A stretch of 64,000 nt of DNA, from the NCBI RefSeq assembly GCF_000317475.1, contig NC_019729.1, positions 1,874,501 through 1,938,500 of the forward strand. Direction: 5' to 3'. Below are positions 10,361 to 19,396 of this stretch, one piece after another. Source of the stretch: Oscillatoria nigro-viridis PCC 7112 (GTDB lineage Bacteria; Cyanobacteriota; Cyanobacteriia; Cyanobacteriales; Microcoleaceae). The notes below the pieces were generated by a model. The model made no database searches. It saw nothing but the letters and a program-made list of their open reading frames with translations, and had not been told where the DNA came from. The position numbers and the translations under genes are program-made. Numbering within the stretch: the stretch's first letter is position 1; the number at the start of each line of letters is the position of its first letter.

Positions 10361-10621
10361 CTAAATCTTGCCTTCAAACCTCTGATGCCAGATGATATAC
10401 CCCGACACGGTAACAACCAGAGTGATGCCTCCTCCTACCCAAGCCAGCATAGGATTGTAACCGCTACGGCTGAGGGTCTGCATCCATAGATGGGTGCGAT
10501 CGGAGGATATCAACCAATCTGCGACGAGCGGAAAAAGATACATCAAAGATGCACCAACGATAAGCCAGCCCGCCATAGAGACGAGGAGAAAGATAGTTTT
10601 GGCTGTAGATTGGCTACCCAT
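10361..10621 (-). CDS. Small two-helix membrane protein
   Basis: An 86-residue protein starting MGSQSTAKTIFLLVSM at the ATG at 10621; an upstream TTG at 10627 is a weaker alternative. Two hydrophobic segments are clear, IFLLVSMAGWLIVGASLMYL (about 10-30) and PMLAWVGGGITLVVTVSGYI (about 55-75), joined by a hydrophilic loop. No family is recognised. It lies immediately upstream of the decayed recombinase on the same strand, and no convincing ribosome binding site is seen, so it may be part of the same mobile-element debris. Confidence 0.45.
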   Translation of the reverse strand: MGSQSTAKTIFLLVSMAGWLIVGASLMYLFPLVADWLISSDRTHLWMQTLSRSGYNPMLAWVGGGITLVVTVSGYIIWHQRFEGKI

Positions 10622-10892
10622 GAGCAATTGCGGTAAAGAACTAACTTTGAGATTAGCTCTTGAGATGCGTTATGTCAGCACAGCTATGCGATAATCGCGG
10701 CCCCGACCAAAGAGACATTACCGATTTACTTGATGGGATGAAAGGAGCGATCGGCAGGGGAAGTGGATGATTCGACGTGAAGGAGCGATCGAAATCATAG
10801 ATTTCTCCGATGCTAAACATGAAGGAACGTTGGATACATAATAATTAATTATTCCCCATGAAGAAACTCAGCATTGACTCTGATAATAAAAT

Positions 10893-11741
10893 ATGCAATT
10901 ACAACAACGACTGACTGAGATCGACCTTGATGCCTATTTTCAACGAATTGGCTATAGCGGTGACTGCTCGCCTAGGCTGACAACGTTACAGGCAATTCAT
11001 CAGCGACATTCCGAAACGATCGCCTTTGAAAACCTCAATTCGCTCCTGAAACAACCTGTGAAGCTGGATTTAGCATCCTTGCAACAAAAACTCATCAACC
11101 AGGGACGGGGCGGCTATTGTTTTGAGCAAAACTCACTGTTGCGGGCTGTTTTGCTTGCTCTTGGCTTTCAGGTAACGAATCTAGCAGCTCGCGTGCTGTG
11201 GAATTTGCCGTCCGGGACGATCGCACCTCGCAGTCATATGGTGCTGGGGGTCAATATTGATGGAGAGCCATACATTGCAGATGCGGGATTCGGAGGATTA
11301 ACGCTTACCGCGCCGCTTGCTTTGACACCGGATATTGAACAACCTACCTCCCACGAACCATTTCGATTGAGCGCAGCGGATCGCAGCTACATTATGCAAG
11401 CATATATCAAGCATGAGTGGAAATCCCTTTACAGATTCGATCTTCAGGAACAAGAATTACCAGATTATGAGGTGAGTAATTGGTACGTTTCAACTCATCC
11501 CAACTCGATTTTTGTTACTAATTTGATGGTGGCAAAACCAGATTCAAATTGTCGTTATGCCTTGTGGAATAATCAGCTTACGGTGCATTATTTGGATGGT
11601 CGAACAGAACATCGTGTCCTTTCAACGGTTGCAGAGTTCCGCGCTACCCTTGAGAGTGTTTTTTGTCTCAACCTGGGAGCGATCGCCGAGATCGATCGGA
11701 TGTTACAGCAATTGATTGAGCGGTCGCGTGCGATGACCTAA
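10893..11741 (+). CDS. nat: Arylamine N-acetyltransferase
   Basis: Cytosolic enzyme that moves an acetyl group from acetyl-CoA to arylamines, hydrazines or related amines through a cysteine intermediate. The 282-residue length is normal. The Cys-His-Asp triad is visible: Cys76 in RGGYCFEQN, His115 in APRSHMVLGV and Asp130 in YIADAGFGG. The N-terminal HxxTIAFENLN region is also typical. The gene is intact although it stands alone between two decayed tyrosine recombinases; its stop codon abuts the second one. That position suggests arrival as cargo, which is inference. Physiological substrate is unknown. Confidence 0.95.
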   Translation: MQLQQRLTEIDLDAYFQRIGYSGDCSPRLTTLQAIHQRHSETIAFENLNSLLKQPVKLDLASLQQKLINQGRGGYCFEQNSLLRAVLLALGFQVTNLAARVLWNLPSGTIAPRSHMVLGVNIDGEPYIADAGFGGLTLTAPLALTPDIEQPTSHEPFRLSAADRSYIMQAYIKHEWKSLYRFDLQEQELPDYEVSNWYVSTHPNSIFVTNLMVAKPDSNCRYALWNNQLTVHYLDGRTEHRVLSTVAEFRATLESVFCLNLGAIAEIDRMLQQLIERSRAMT

Positions 11742-12118
11742 CGGTGAAAGCGGGCAACTCTCGATTTATGGCAAGGGCGACAAGACTCGCGCGGTTCTAC
11801 TTCCTTCGTCTCTGTATCTAGCACTTTTGAACAGCAGAGGAAGTGCTGGGAATTCGCTCGCCGATTTTTAGGAGTCGGAAAGCTACCAACGGTAGCCGCT
11901 TGCACAGGGTTTCGGTGACGCACTTGGTCAAGGAAGCTGCTAAACGCGCGGGAATTTCTGAGAAAACTAGCGCTCACTGGCTGCGTCACTGCCATGCGAG
12001 CCATGCGCTCAACAGGGGAGCGCCCATCCACTTGCTGAGTCAAACTTTGGGTCATGCGTCAGTTGCCACGACTTCTAAATATTTACACGCCAAACCAAAT
12101 GATTCCAGCGGTCTGTAA
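11742..12118 (+). pseudogene. XerC/D-type tyrosine recombinase, 3' remnant
   Basis: The first part reads SGQLSIYGKGDKTRAVLLPS in one frame. After a shift near 11840-11900 the C-terminal catalytic part is open to the stop: THLVKEAAKRAGISEKTSAH, the HWLRHCHASHALNRG box, the LGHASVATTSKYLH box with the catalytic Tyr, and a short tail. The N-terminal half is missing because the sequence joins the acetyltransferase gene directly. It is a different recombinase from the one at 9.8-10.3 kb. Confidence 0.8.
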
Positions 12119-12524
12119 CCCTCTTCTGTCACTCTGGGAAAACAAAAATAAGAGCCAAATTTTTAACTGTAGATATAGCGAGCATTTGAGCGTTTATTTT
12201 CATTCCAGAATGGCCCCCATCAGGATTTTTGGTAAAAGTCTTATGCTCTAAGCGTTCCTGATTATTTTTTGCCTAAAGTGACAAAAGAGGGTTAAATTAC
12301 TCTCTATCTTGCTGATTTTACTCGATCGCTAAAAAGATATCAAATGGGTTCTATAGCCTTTCTCGCTTTGAATTCCAAAATTGGGGGGCTTACGAGGGGC
12401 ATAATTACCTCCAATTCATCAGTATATTCGCAAAAGCTGTTTCAGGGCTTGGAACTGCTACAGATCCATCAATATCTAACAGTTTTTCGCCTATCCCCAC
12501 TGTACTCGAAATGGCAGGTTTCCT
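12119..12524. other. Intergenic region without a supported gene
   Basis: Low-complexity, moderately AT-rich sequence between the recombinase remnant and the excalibur-domain fragment. I see no RNA gene or inverted repeat strong enough to name. An open plus-strand frame at 12344-12676 has no recognisable features and runs antisense through the excalibur coding sequence. Confidence 0.4.
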
Positions 12525-12743
12525 TTACCTTTCGCAACCTGTACCATCTTTGTCGCGATCGAATTTGTGAGGGTCTGGCGGTAATACTCGGAAGCGACGG
12601 TGAGAAATGCCGCCACAATTTAAATCAGGTGGTGCAGGTGGGATGCACACGTCGGGATAACTTGGGTCACAATTAGTTTGTTGAGCTAGTGCAGGTCTTT
12701 GTTGAGTTGGTGCAGGTTTATAAGAGGCAATCGCAATATTCAA
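12525..12743 (-). pseudogene. Excalibur calcium-binding domain fragment
   Basis: The 72-residue frame (start MNIAIASYKPAPTQQRPA) contains a recognisable excalibur domain: CDPSYPDVCIPPAPPDLNCG, RFRVLPPDPHKFDRDKDGTG and a final CE pair. The DxDxDGxGC loop binds calcium in this family. In cyanobacteria the domain usually sits at the C-terminus of secreted nuclease-like or surface proteins and is preceded by a signal peptide; neither is present here. I read it as the 3' remnant of a longer gene, although expression of a short protein cannot be excluded. Confidence 0.65.
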
Positions 12744-12804
12744 AACGGCTAATCCTTAGCGTAAGTTTCTGTTCGACTGCTCGCTTCACCCCGATGTCAA
12801 AAAA

Positions 12805-13572
12805 TTATTTTTCAGCAATAACAAGCATCTCAAAATCTTCAGTTGTTAATTTGTCATTCCTAGAAAATGCACCCAGTTTGGCACCATAAATATCTATCCT
12901 GCTGTAACCGAGAGTTTTAAGTAACCAGGTAATTTCGCTCGGCACATAACACCTTTCATTACAGGCAAGAGATTTCTTGTTTCCCAGGTCATCTTCAAAT
13001 TCCGTTATGTTGTGCTCTCGGAATGTCATCAAGTCAAAACTATTGCTTTTGCAGGTAGAATTTCCGGCTTCTGTTTTTGATTCATAGAATTGCTCAACCG
13101 AATGATATAATGGGAACAATCCATTTAAAGTTGTGAATATAAGTTTAGCATTCGTCTTCAACGAGCGGGTGACATTTTTCAAGATTTCAAAGTTCATTTC
13201 ATCAGTTTCCATGAGCGAAAATCCTCCTTCGCAAAGCATTATCACTACATCAAATTCATGATTAAATGTCAAATTTCTGGCATCCTGCTGCTGAAAATCA
13301 ATCATCAATTTTTCAGTTTTTGCTTTATCCCTTGCCCTTTTTATCTGGGATGGGGATAAATCAATTCCAGTAACAGAATATCCCCGCTTTGTCAGTTCAA
13401 TTGTATGTCTTCCTGTACCGCAGCCCACGTCCAATATTTTTAAGGACTTATTAAATTCTAGTTCTTGTTCTATGAAATCACACTCACCAATTGTCCCTTG
13501 TGTAAAAATCTCAGAATCATATTTCTGTCCGTAATTCTCGAATAGGGATTCGTACCATTGTTTTTGAGTCAT
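12805..13572 (-). CDS. Class I SAM-dependent methyltransferase
   Basis: A 255-residue soluble protein with the Rossmann-fold motif I ILDVGCGTGRHTIEL (residues 46-60), an acidic motif II region ending SVTGIDLSPSQIKRA, and motif IV FDVVIMLCEGGFSLM. The substrate cannot be told; the closest general type is the methyltransf_25/11 group. The gene is AT-rich compared with its neighbours, and it sits alone among mobile-element debris, so horizontal acquisition is plausible. Start chosen at MTQKQWYESLFE, which aligns with the usual N-terminus of this type. Confidence 0.85.
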   Translation of the reverse strand: MTQKQWYESLFENYGQKYDSEIFTQGTIGECDFIEQELEFNKSLKILDVGCGTGRHTIELTKRGYSVTGIDLSPSQIKRARDKAKTEKLMIDFQQQDARNLTFNHEFDVVIMLCEGGFSLMETDEMNFEILKNVTRSLKTNAKLIFTTLNGLFPLYHSVEQFYESKTEAGNSTCKSNSFDLMTFREHNITEFEDDLGNKKSLACNERCYVPSEITWLLKTLGYSRIDIYGAKLGAFSRNDKLTTEDFEMLVIAEK

Positions 13573-13959
13573 ATTAAAACCCCATCAAGGATAGAAGCTC
13601 AGAGGTGTAAATATCTTTAGCTGAATCTAAATTGTAGCTGTTTGTCTACTCCCATGATATCCTATTCCGGTCACTCAACAATTATTAATATGTAAGACCG
13701 CAAATAACTTCTCTGAACTTGACAAGCAAGCTGACCATTTTACCCCTCTTTTATCACTCTGCGAGTATAAGTCAGAAATTATGAATGCTTCAAATATTTA
13801 CGCTTAGGAATGAAAAACCAATAAGGTAGTCCTGCATAGCAAGGAAAACCCTGGGGCGTTACAAATAATCTTGGTCAAAGCCCAATTGTGATGGCAGCGA
13901 ACCCTGGCGTTTGGTGTGGAGGAACGCGGGAAGTGGCAGTTTTCCTCGCTTTTGAATGT
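13573..13959. other. Intergenic region
   Basis: No gene is supported. The 15-bp motif GGTAGTCCTGCATAG lies here (about 13826-13840) and occurs again near 32650, downstream of the FAD monooxygenase, so it may be the end of a dispersed element. Nothing else stands out. Confidence 0.35.
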
Positions 13960-14178
13960 TTAAACCGAAGACAGCCAGCGTTCTTCTTGCCGGTACCGAG
14001 AATGACCGCCGCTGCTAAAAGTAACAAACACGGGATTTTGAGTATCGCATTCTAAAAAAGTATACGTCCAAGTTGACCCAGACCAAACAACCTCATCTAC
14101 TTCATAAATAGGTCGCGACCCTCGCGAGTTGTAAATGCTAACTCTTTGCCCTTTCTGGAATTTTGCACTTGGTTTCAT
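13960..14178 (-). CDS. Small basic protein of unknown function
   Basis: A 72-residue protein starting MKPSAKFQKGQRVSIYNSRG. The sequence has alternating beta-strand character (GQRVSIYNSRGSRPIYEVDE, TWTYTFLECDTQNPVFVTF) that suggests a small SH3-like or Tudor-like barrel, but I do not recognise the family. It lies 37 bases downstream of the duplicated-domain gene on the same strand and may be cotranscribed with it. Confidence 0.6.
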   Translation of the reverse strand: MKPSAKFQKGQRVSIYNSRGSRPIYEVDEVVWSGSTWTYTFLECDTQNPVFVTFSSGGHSRYRQEERWLSSV

Positions 14179-14215
14179 TGAATAAACCTATTTTCCCTTA
14201 TGATTTTTTGCCAAA

Positions 14216-14755
14216 CTATTTTTCACCCGAATTGCTCTCTTTACTGCCAAATCGGATGCGCGCTTTGGGTCGATCGTAAATCGCCGCCACATCGCTGCCG
14301 TCTTTATCAATTAGTACCTCGAAGTCGTGGGTTAAAAAAGTTTCGATTGTGAGAACACACAAATCGGGCAGATCCGGATCGTATGCAACCCTTACAGTTT
14401 CGATGGGAATTTCTCTACCGCTCGCCACTTGCGGGCAGAGGCCCTGCCTGTAAATTTCATTCAGTGCCAGCCCTATTAATTCATAAATTGGCTTGTTTTT
14501 CGCCATATTTCCCCCTTTAGGTCGATCTGAAATTACTTGAACGCTACCGCTTTTTGTAATTACTACATCGTAATCGTGCGTTAAAAAAGTTTCAATTGAG
14601 ATAAAGCACAGATCGGGAAGGCTTGGGTCGTATGAAACCTGTACGGTTTCGGTTGGAAAATCTCTGCCGCTACTCGCTTGCGGACAAAGATTTTCTTGAT
14701 AAATCGCATCCAATGCCAGCCCTATTAATTCATAAATTGGCTTGTTTTTCGCCAT
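14216..14755 (-). CDS. Unknown protein made of two tandem copies of one domain
   Basis: The 179-residue protein consists of two homologous halves of about 83 residues. Both begin MAKNKPIYELIGLALxxIY, continue with LCPQxxSGRxxPxETVxVxY and PxLPDLC, and end with IETFLTHDxxVxIxKxGS. The second half keeps its own Met, so the gene looks like a tandem duplication of a small gene in which the stop of the first copy was lost. The halves are clearly diverged, so the duplication is not recent. No known family is recognised. It is followed on the same strand by the 72-residue gene. Confidence 0.7.
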   Translation of the reverse strand: MAKNKPIYELIGLALDAIYQENLCPQASSGRDFPTETVQVSYDPSLPDLCFISIETFLTHDYDVVITKSGSVQVISDRPKGGNMAKNKPIYELIGLALNEIYRQGLCPQVASGREIPIETVRVAYDPDLPDLCVLTIETFLTHDFEVLIDKDGSDVAAIYDRPKARIRFGSKESNSGEK

Positions 14756-15221
14756 ATTGCCTCTAAAAATTGTATCTCGCCACTAGATTTTTCCAGGCAC
14801 GTTCGCGCTGCGGTTGAATCGGTAGATCGCTCGTGCTGCAAGCTACGGGAGGGGCAAGATTCCTCCAGCCAGCTCGCCAGTCGGTCAGAAATTGCTGCAA
14901 CTAGAAGCTGATATCGGCAAAACTTACCCAGCCAGCCAGCGACAGCCCAATATTTTCTGTTTGCAGCCATCATTATTTTACCTGCTGCGTTACTGCATCT
15001 ATTCTGGGTATTTCGCGAGCTCGGCGGGATGGATGGAGGCTCCAAGGGGAGACGTTCTTTCACGGGGGGAGCTGAGCGTTCTCAGGTTCGGACGAGATCC
15101 TGGGATCGAGAAATGATTTGCCCGGTATAGAACAGTTAAGCGAACTTGATTTTTTATTCAATCTTGCTAAAATTAAGCTTACCGCTGTGATTACAGTTCA
15201 GAATAAATTTGAGGAACCGAT
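14756..15221. other. Divergent intergenic region
   Basis: This 466-bp stretch separates the minus-strand duplicated-domain gene from the plus-strand gene at 15222 and should hold promoters for both. Open frames across it (for example 14725-15063 minus) have no protein-like features and I do not call them. Confidence 0.4.
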
Positions 15222-16055
15222 ATGTCAGACTCGAAAGCCCAAGAGCTTAAATTACAACTAGAACAGGTCATTAAAAACAGCGATAATGACAAGCTTTACA
15301 ATGGAGGCAAAGCCGTTATCAATTTATTACCAGGGGGGTCGCTGGCATCCTATATTTATGAAACTTATGTCAAATCCCCCGCCAATCAGCGGTTGGACAA
15401 TTTTTTACTGAATCTTGTTGATGCTATCAAAGAAATAGAAGATAAAGTAGAGAGCTTTTCCGCAGACAGCCCGATTTTTCAGACAGCATTAATATCTGCT
15501 CTAAGCACCGCAATGCGCCACCACCAAGAACAAGAATTAGCAGCGCTGAGGAATACAGTTTTAAATGCGGGGCTACCCAATGCACCGGAGGCTGATATTC
15601 AGAGAATGTTTCTAAATTGGCTAGATGAATTTACAAGCTGGCATTTGATGCTGCTCAGGTATTTGCACGAAGGTACTTATAATGACCTGCAACTTGTTCG
15701 AGATGACCTTGAGTTAAAGCGCCCTTTTTACAATCAAGTTTTACAAGACTTAAACGCAAAAGGTTTAATTCAATTGAAAGAAGTGTATGTAACCAAAGAA
15801 AAGAATGAGAAATACGAAAGGCAGTTTGGAAGCCTGGGGATTCCATTACCTATACCTCAGCAGATAATCTCAGGTTACGAGCTTCCTTATCGAGATACAA
15901 ACTTGGTATCTTTCAAGAAAGTTGAGGATATTGACGCAATTGTTCGGAAAAGCGAATATTATTATCAGTACGGCAGCCAAGCCTCCAAGATAGAGCGCGT
16001 TACGGATGTGGGTAAATTATTTTTGGATTTCATTAAAAACCCCTTGAAAAAGTAA
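15222..16055 (+). CDS. Unknown helical protein, 277 residues
   Basis: Starts MSDSKAQELKLQLEQ with a good ribosome binding site (GAGGAA) 5 bases upstream. The N-terminal part is helical, with a glycine-containing hydrophobic stretch (INLLPGGSLASYIYETYV, about 29-46) reminiscent of a short membrane-associating helix. A winged-helix-like region may lie around RDDLELKRPFYNQVLQDLN and LIQLKEVYV (about 165-190). No family is recognised. It stands alone on its strand between the small-gene cluster and the split ribbon-helix-helix gene. Confidence 0.7.
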   Translation: MSDSKAQELKLQLEQVIKNSDNDKLYNGGKAVINLLPGGSLASYIYETYVKSPANQRLDNFLLNLVDAIKEIEDKVESFSADSPIFQTALISALSTAMRHHQEQELAALRNTVLNAGLPNAPEADIQRMFLNWLDEFTSWHLMLLRYLHEGTYNDLQLVRDDLELKRPFYNQVLQDLNAKGLIQLKEVYVTKEKNEKYERQFGSLGIPLPIPQQIISGYELPYRDTNLVSFKKVEDIDAIVRKSEYYYQYGSQASKIERVTDVGKLFLDFIKNPLKK

Positions 16056-16288
16056 GCTTTGACCGCTGCCAGCAGTAAAAGCCGATCGTATTGGGGCGAT
16101 CGCTACTAGCACTATAGAACACGAGAAATCTTTATTTAAGTCCCGCTAGTACCAATCGCCACCCTGCGGGTACAGCGATCGCCCAATATCAAGAGAATCC
16201 TTACCTACACCTCTTCTTTCAACCCATCCTCCAGCCACATCCGCACCAAGAGTCCGCTTTCTTGCGCCCCGTTTTAGCAGCCAGCACC

Positions 16289-17780
16289 ATTGGTGACAAG
16301 TTAAGGCTGTAAGTCTTTTGTCAAGAGGCTTTCGGAGAGTTCTTAAAAAAGAATTGGTCAGACCCTCGTTGCTTTTCAGGAAAAGGGGCAATAATTAACT
16401 TAACATTCGGTTTTCGCTGCTGTTTAATAATGCCTAAATCTCGATTTTGGGGGTCAGCAAAATACTTGATTGGCTCTGTTGCTTTACCTTGATGATGAGC
16501 CATAGTAAAATGATAAAGACCGCGATAAATCATTTCTAAAGAAATCTGCTCAAAAGGTAGAGCTAGTTCATCAGCTACCGCATCACCTAAATCTACTAAA
16601 ACTGCATAAAATAACCAAGTTGCCCAAATCTGTAATTTAATCCCATTGATTGAACCCGTCCATAAATAGCTTAAATCTAACAGCCTTTTTACAATATTAA
16701 AAGCTTCTTCAATCCGCCAACGTCTTCGATACAAATCTGCTACTACATAAGGGGGTAATTTTTCTGGCTCTAGCACACTTGTTAAATAAGAATGCCAGGT
16801 TTTTATGAACGAACTTCAATCAAACGTAAGGTAATAAACGGAGTTTTCTTTGTTCCAGACCCCAAACGTATCTTACGGTCTCGCAGTCCATAACTATCGG
16901 TAAATACTTCCTCTACTTTGATGGCGGCTCCTTTCTTTATTCGGGTAATAAAGTTAACCTTTTGCTCAATTAAGTTTAACCAAAAATAAAGCGATCGAAG
17001 CCTCTATCTAATAGTAATAACGTATTTTCGCTGACTAAATTAAGGATATTCTCTTCAAGTTTTACATCAGATTCTTTCGCATTTTCGGTAAACCTAATTT
17101 CGACTGGCAATCTAGTTACTAGATCAATTACTGTACTTATTTTCCCCGCCAATTGTCCTATTTTAGCTGACTCTAAGTTTGATAATTTCCGAAATAATGC
17201 CTCTAATATTGAACTATCTATAATCCAAATCTGCTCAAATCTTGTTAAGGTAAACTGAATACTTTCTGGTAAGGTTCGTTGATTTCTCCTCTGCCAATTT
17301 GTTCTTAAACGCGGTAATAAATCCTTAAATACTTGTTCAAACAGCTCAGCAGGAAAGGTCAAAAATCTTTGTGAGAGTGCTTGTTGGCTGACTTTAGTGG
17401 GATTACACCACAGAAAGCCGTCTCTCGTTAACATTCGGGTCAGCTCTCTTACCCCTGCCACATCTCGCCATAGTAAGGTTAAGACCGCAGCCATCATCAA
17501 TGGCAAGTTGAGAATTCGGTCTCGAAGTTTTAGCTGACGGTAGGAATTTTCCTGATTGAGCATGGCTGGTGTCAGTAATGCTTCTAGTTGCTGGGCAATT
17601 ACTTCATCCTCTATCAGTGGTCGTTGTTTCTTTTTCGCGTGGTCCCGATTGGTAGTTCTGGTCTTGGTCATGGCTGGTCATAATTGCTCAACTACTTGCC
17701 TATTCTGAGTTTCATCTATTTTTTAACCAATGTAAATACCCCCTTGACAATTTACCCATCACCTTAACTTGTCACTAATG
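16289..17780 (-). mobile_element. IS4-type insertion sequence with 10-bp target duplication
   Basis: Terminal inverted repeats ATTGGTGACAAGTTAAGG (16289-16306) and the reverse complement of ATTAGTGACAAGTTAAGG (17762-17779) match at 17 of 18 positions. The 10-bp direct repeat AGCCAGCACC flanks the element at 16279-16288 and 17781-17790, a typical length for IS4-family target duplications. The element is about 1.49 kb with one broken transposase gene. It interrupts the ribbon-helix-helix gene. Confidence 0.9.
16321..17671 (-). pseudogene. IS4-family transposase, frameshifted
   Basis: The N-terminal 231 residues (17671-16976) include LKLRDRILNLPLMMAAVLTL, the DDE-core region WIIDSSILEALFRKL and a second core piece TLLLLDRGFDRFIFG. 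The C-terminal 151 residues (16776-16321) include PPYVVADLYRRRWRIEEAFN, with the conserved YRRRWxIE box. The 200 bases between them carry a further piece (INFITRIKKGAAIKVEE type) in another frame and a second break near 16800. At least two frameshifts disable the gene although the ends of the element are well preserved. Confidence 0.85.
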
Positions 17781-18143
17781 AGCCAGCACCGACAGCTTGC
17801 GGTACTCTCCTGACGGACATATCTACCGTAAACCTGACCGTCGTTTCTTTGTCTGGCGCTTGGATGCGGTGAGTCAGCCTACTTTTCTTTGATTGAACGG
17901 GATGGGTTCTGGCACGGGTGCTTCCGGTATTGGCGGTGTTGGTGCTGGCAATGCAGATTCCGCTGCTGGCTGTGTTTCCGATGTTAGCGATGCTGTTGGT
18001 TTTGCCGATGGCGGTAGAGCTTCCGTTTCCATTGGCTGTGTTTCCAGCGCGAGCGTTGTTACTTCCGGTGCTGTTGGTGCAGCTTCCGCTGTACCGAAAA
18101 CAAACTCGGGCACCGCACTGCCGAGGGATTTGCATTTCTAGCG

Positions 18144-18316
18144 TCATGACAGCGCTCCTGTAATTTCTTTAAAAAGTTGGCTTCTTTCCCGGAATCTTTC
18201 GCTGGTTGACCGCCTGCATTGCTGGATCGAGCTGTGATTGATGCGATCGCCCCAGGCGAATATTGCTGAATAAGACTTGGGTTGAATTGTTTTTTATGAA
18301 TTGCTGGGCGCATCAA
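18144..18316 (-). pseudogene. Remnant of small conserved gene, paralogue of 20548-20790
   Basis: The frame reads IHKKQFNPSLIQQY and GGQPAKDSGKEANF, then changes frame in a T run and ends LFKEITGALS with a TGA at 18144-18146. It aligns with the C-terminal half of the intact gene at 20548-20790 (VIHQKQ, GGQPASYSGNGYSLLFKEIAG). In both places the stop TGA overlaps the ATG of the next gene as ATGA. The N-terminal half is missing here and one base is lost from the T run, so this copy is dead. Confidence 0.7.
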
Positions 18317-18487
18317 CCGTACCTAAATTCAGCAGCGCTAAAAGTTCTAGTTGCTCGGCAGCTCCGCTGATGGGTTATTGTGACTTCGATCGCTTGTAAT
18401 GCCGACGAGGCTTACCCAACACCTTCGGTATTATCACGCAGAAAATGCCAGCACTATCACTTGCTCTTAAGGGAAACTACGAGATGA

Positions 18488-18730
18488 TTGAGGTGTCGAG
18501 TTCAAAGCAATCCCGTGTCTCCAGTCAACCTTCTCCCCGGCGCTATCAACGAAATCATCGCTGCTGTCACCGATACTCACCGCCTTACCAAAGCTGACCG
18601 CTACGGCATGATGGCCGCCATCCTCGACGAGTCTATTACTGAAGAAGAACGCGGCTCGCTCGACCGCCTGATTCGCTCCCTGGTCAAAGGTCGAATTCAA
18701 GTCGCTGACGAACTCTCTACCGTCTTGTAA
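18488..18730 (+). CDS. Small conserved helical protein of unknown function
   Basis: Up to 80 residues. The core INEIIAAVTDTHRLTKADRY and EEERGSLDRLIRSLVKGRIQ has the look of a genuine conserved protein: regular amphipathic helices and no low-complexity. The start is uncertain. A TTG at 18488 gives the longest form and a GTG (VSPVNLLPG) shortens it, while an ATG at 18484 lies in another frame that reads MIEVSSSKQ, so one base may have been lost near 18508. I do not recognise the family. Confidence 0.6.
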   Translation: MRCRVQSNPVSPVNLLPGAINEIIAAVTDTHRLTKADRYGMMAAILDESITEEERGSLDRLIRSLVKGRIQVADELSTVL

Positions 18731-18820
18731 AAAACAAAAAGCTGATTGAGAACTCGACACTCTACAGCGGCTTTTTGTTGGGAAAGTTTAGACAAGTCGC
18801 GCTGTACAACTCTCTTGCGA

Positions 18821-19318
18821 TTAAGGGGACAGACCGAAATCTTCCGGTTTCCACAAACTCGATGCCGCGCGCCCGAACATGAGAACATCCTGGATTTGCT
18901 CTTCGGTCACGCTTTCGTCGAACAGCCAAACTTTGGTGGTGGGGATGCCGGTTTCGCCGTCTCCTTTCGTCCAAATCTTCATAGTTCGAGTTTCGCCGAT
19001 TGCAATCTTGGGGCGGTCTGCTTCTGCAACAAATCCCAGCGGGTAGAACCCGACTAACTCAGCGCTTTGGGGGTACATCAAATCAACGGCGAGCGTGGGG
19101 ACAACCTTACCGGTGCGGGGAGCTGCCCAATCCCGCAGCACGATTCTAATTTGAACCGTCCGCCCTTTCCACTTAGCCTTCGACCAGTGGTTGGGCTGCT
19201 GTTTGTGCACGTTGTACACCTCGAAAAAACTCGGCGGGTCGGGATTCAATACTTCTCGGTTAACCCTAGAACCGTCAAAAAGCCTCGCTGTAAGTTTCCC
19301 TCTAAAAAGCCAACGCAC
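18821..19318 (-). CDS. Unknown protein, 165 residues
   Basis: Starts MRWLFRGKLTARLFDGSRV. The sequence is rich in beta-strand pattern and aromatic residues (GRTVQIRIVLRDWAAP, ELVGFYPLGFVAEADRPKI) and ends SLWKPEDFGLSP. No signal peptide or membrane segment is seen, and no family is recognised. It lies on the opposite strand to, and is divergent from, the beta-lactamase gene, with about 78 bases between the two starts. It belongs to the accessory cluster bounded by the two related small-gene modules. Confidence 0.65.
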   Translation of the reverse strand: MRWLFRGKLTARLFDGSRVNREVLNPDPPSFFEVYNVHKQQPNHWSKAKWKGRTVQIRIVLRDWAAPRTGKVVPTLAVDLMYPQSAELVGFYPLGFVAEADRPKIAIGETRTMKIWTKGDGETGIPTTKVWLFDESVTEEQIQDVLMFGRAASSLWKPEDFGLSP

Positions 19319-19396
19319 AGAGGTACATGAATTAAAATCCGATCCCTAACTTATTCTATCCTTAATACGGCTCAACCCTAACCGAGAACTACTGAC

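Larger units (their letters stand above)
16205..18147 (-). pseudogene. Ribbon-helix-helix DNA-binding protein gene split by an IS4-type element
   Basis: From ATG at 18147 the minus-strand frame runs through a low-complexity linker to SKKSRLTHRIQAPDKETTVR and FTVDMS, the start of a CopG/MetJ-like ribbon-helix-helix domain. After a shift it continues EYRKLSVLA; the insertion sequence 16289-17780 interrupts at this point. On the far side the domain resumes as AKTGRKKAD and, after another shift, LVRMWLEDGLKEEV and a stop at 16205. In an alternative frame the linker is Pro/Glu/Ala-rich (TAEAAPTAPEVTTLALETQ), so a shift there is also possible. The ATG overlaps the stop of the upstream small gene (ATGA). 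Such proteins are common on cyanobacterial plasmids. Confidence 0.75.

Noticed and set aside
12344..12676. 110-codon plus-strand open frame
   Set aside because: No ribosome binding site or recognisable motifs, and it runs antisense to the excalibur-domain sequence, which has clear protein homology.
13826..13840. GGTAGTCCTGCATAG shared with about 32650
   Set aside because: Two short matches without inverted partners or target duplications are too little to call a mobile element, so it is only mentioned in the intergenic entries.
14725..15063. 112-codon minus-strand frame upstream of the duplicated-domain gene
   Set aside because: Irregular composition with no conserved features; overlaps the start of the better-supported gene.
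17893..18163. Gly/Ser-rich and hydrophobic plus-strand frames
   Set aside because: Antisense reading of the low-complexity linker of the ribbon-helix-helix gene; repetitive base pattern explains the open frames.
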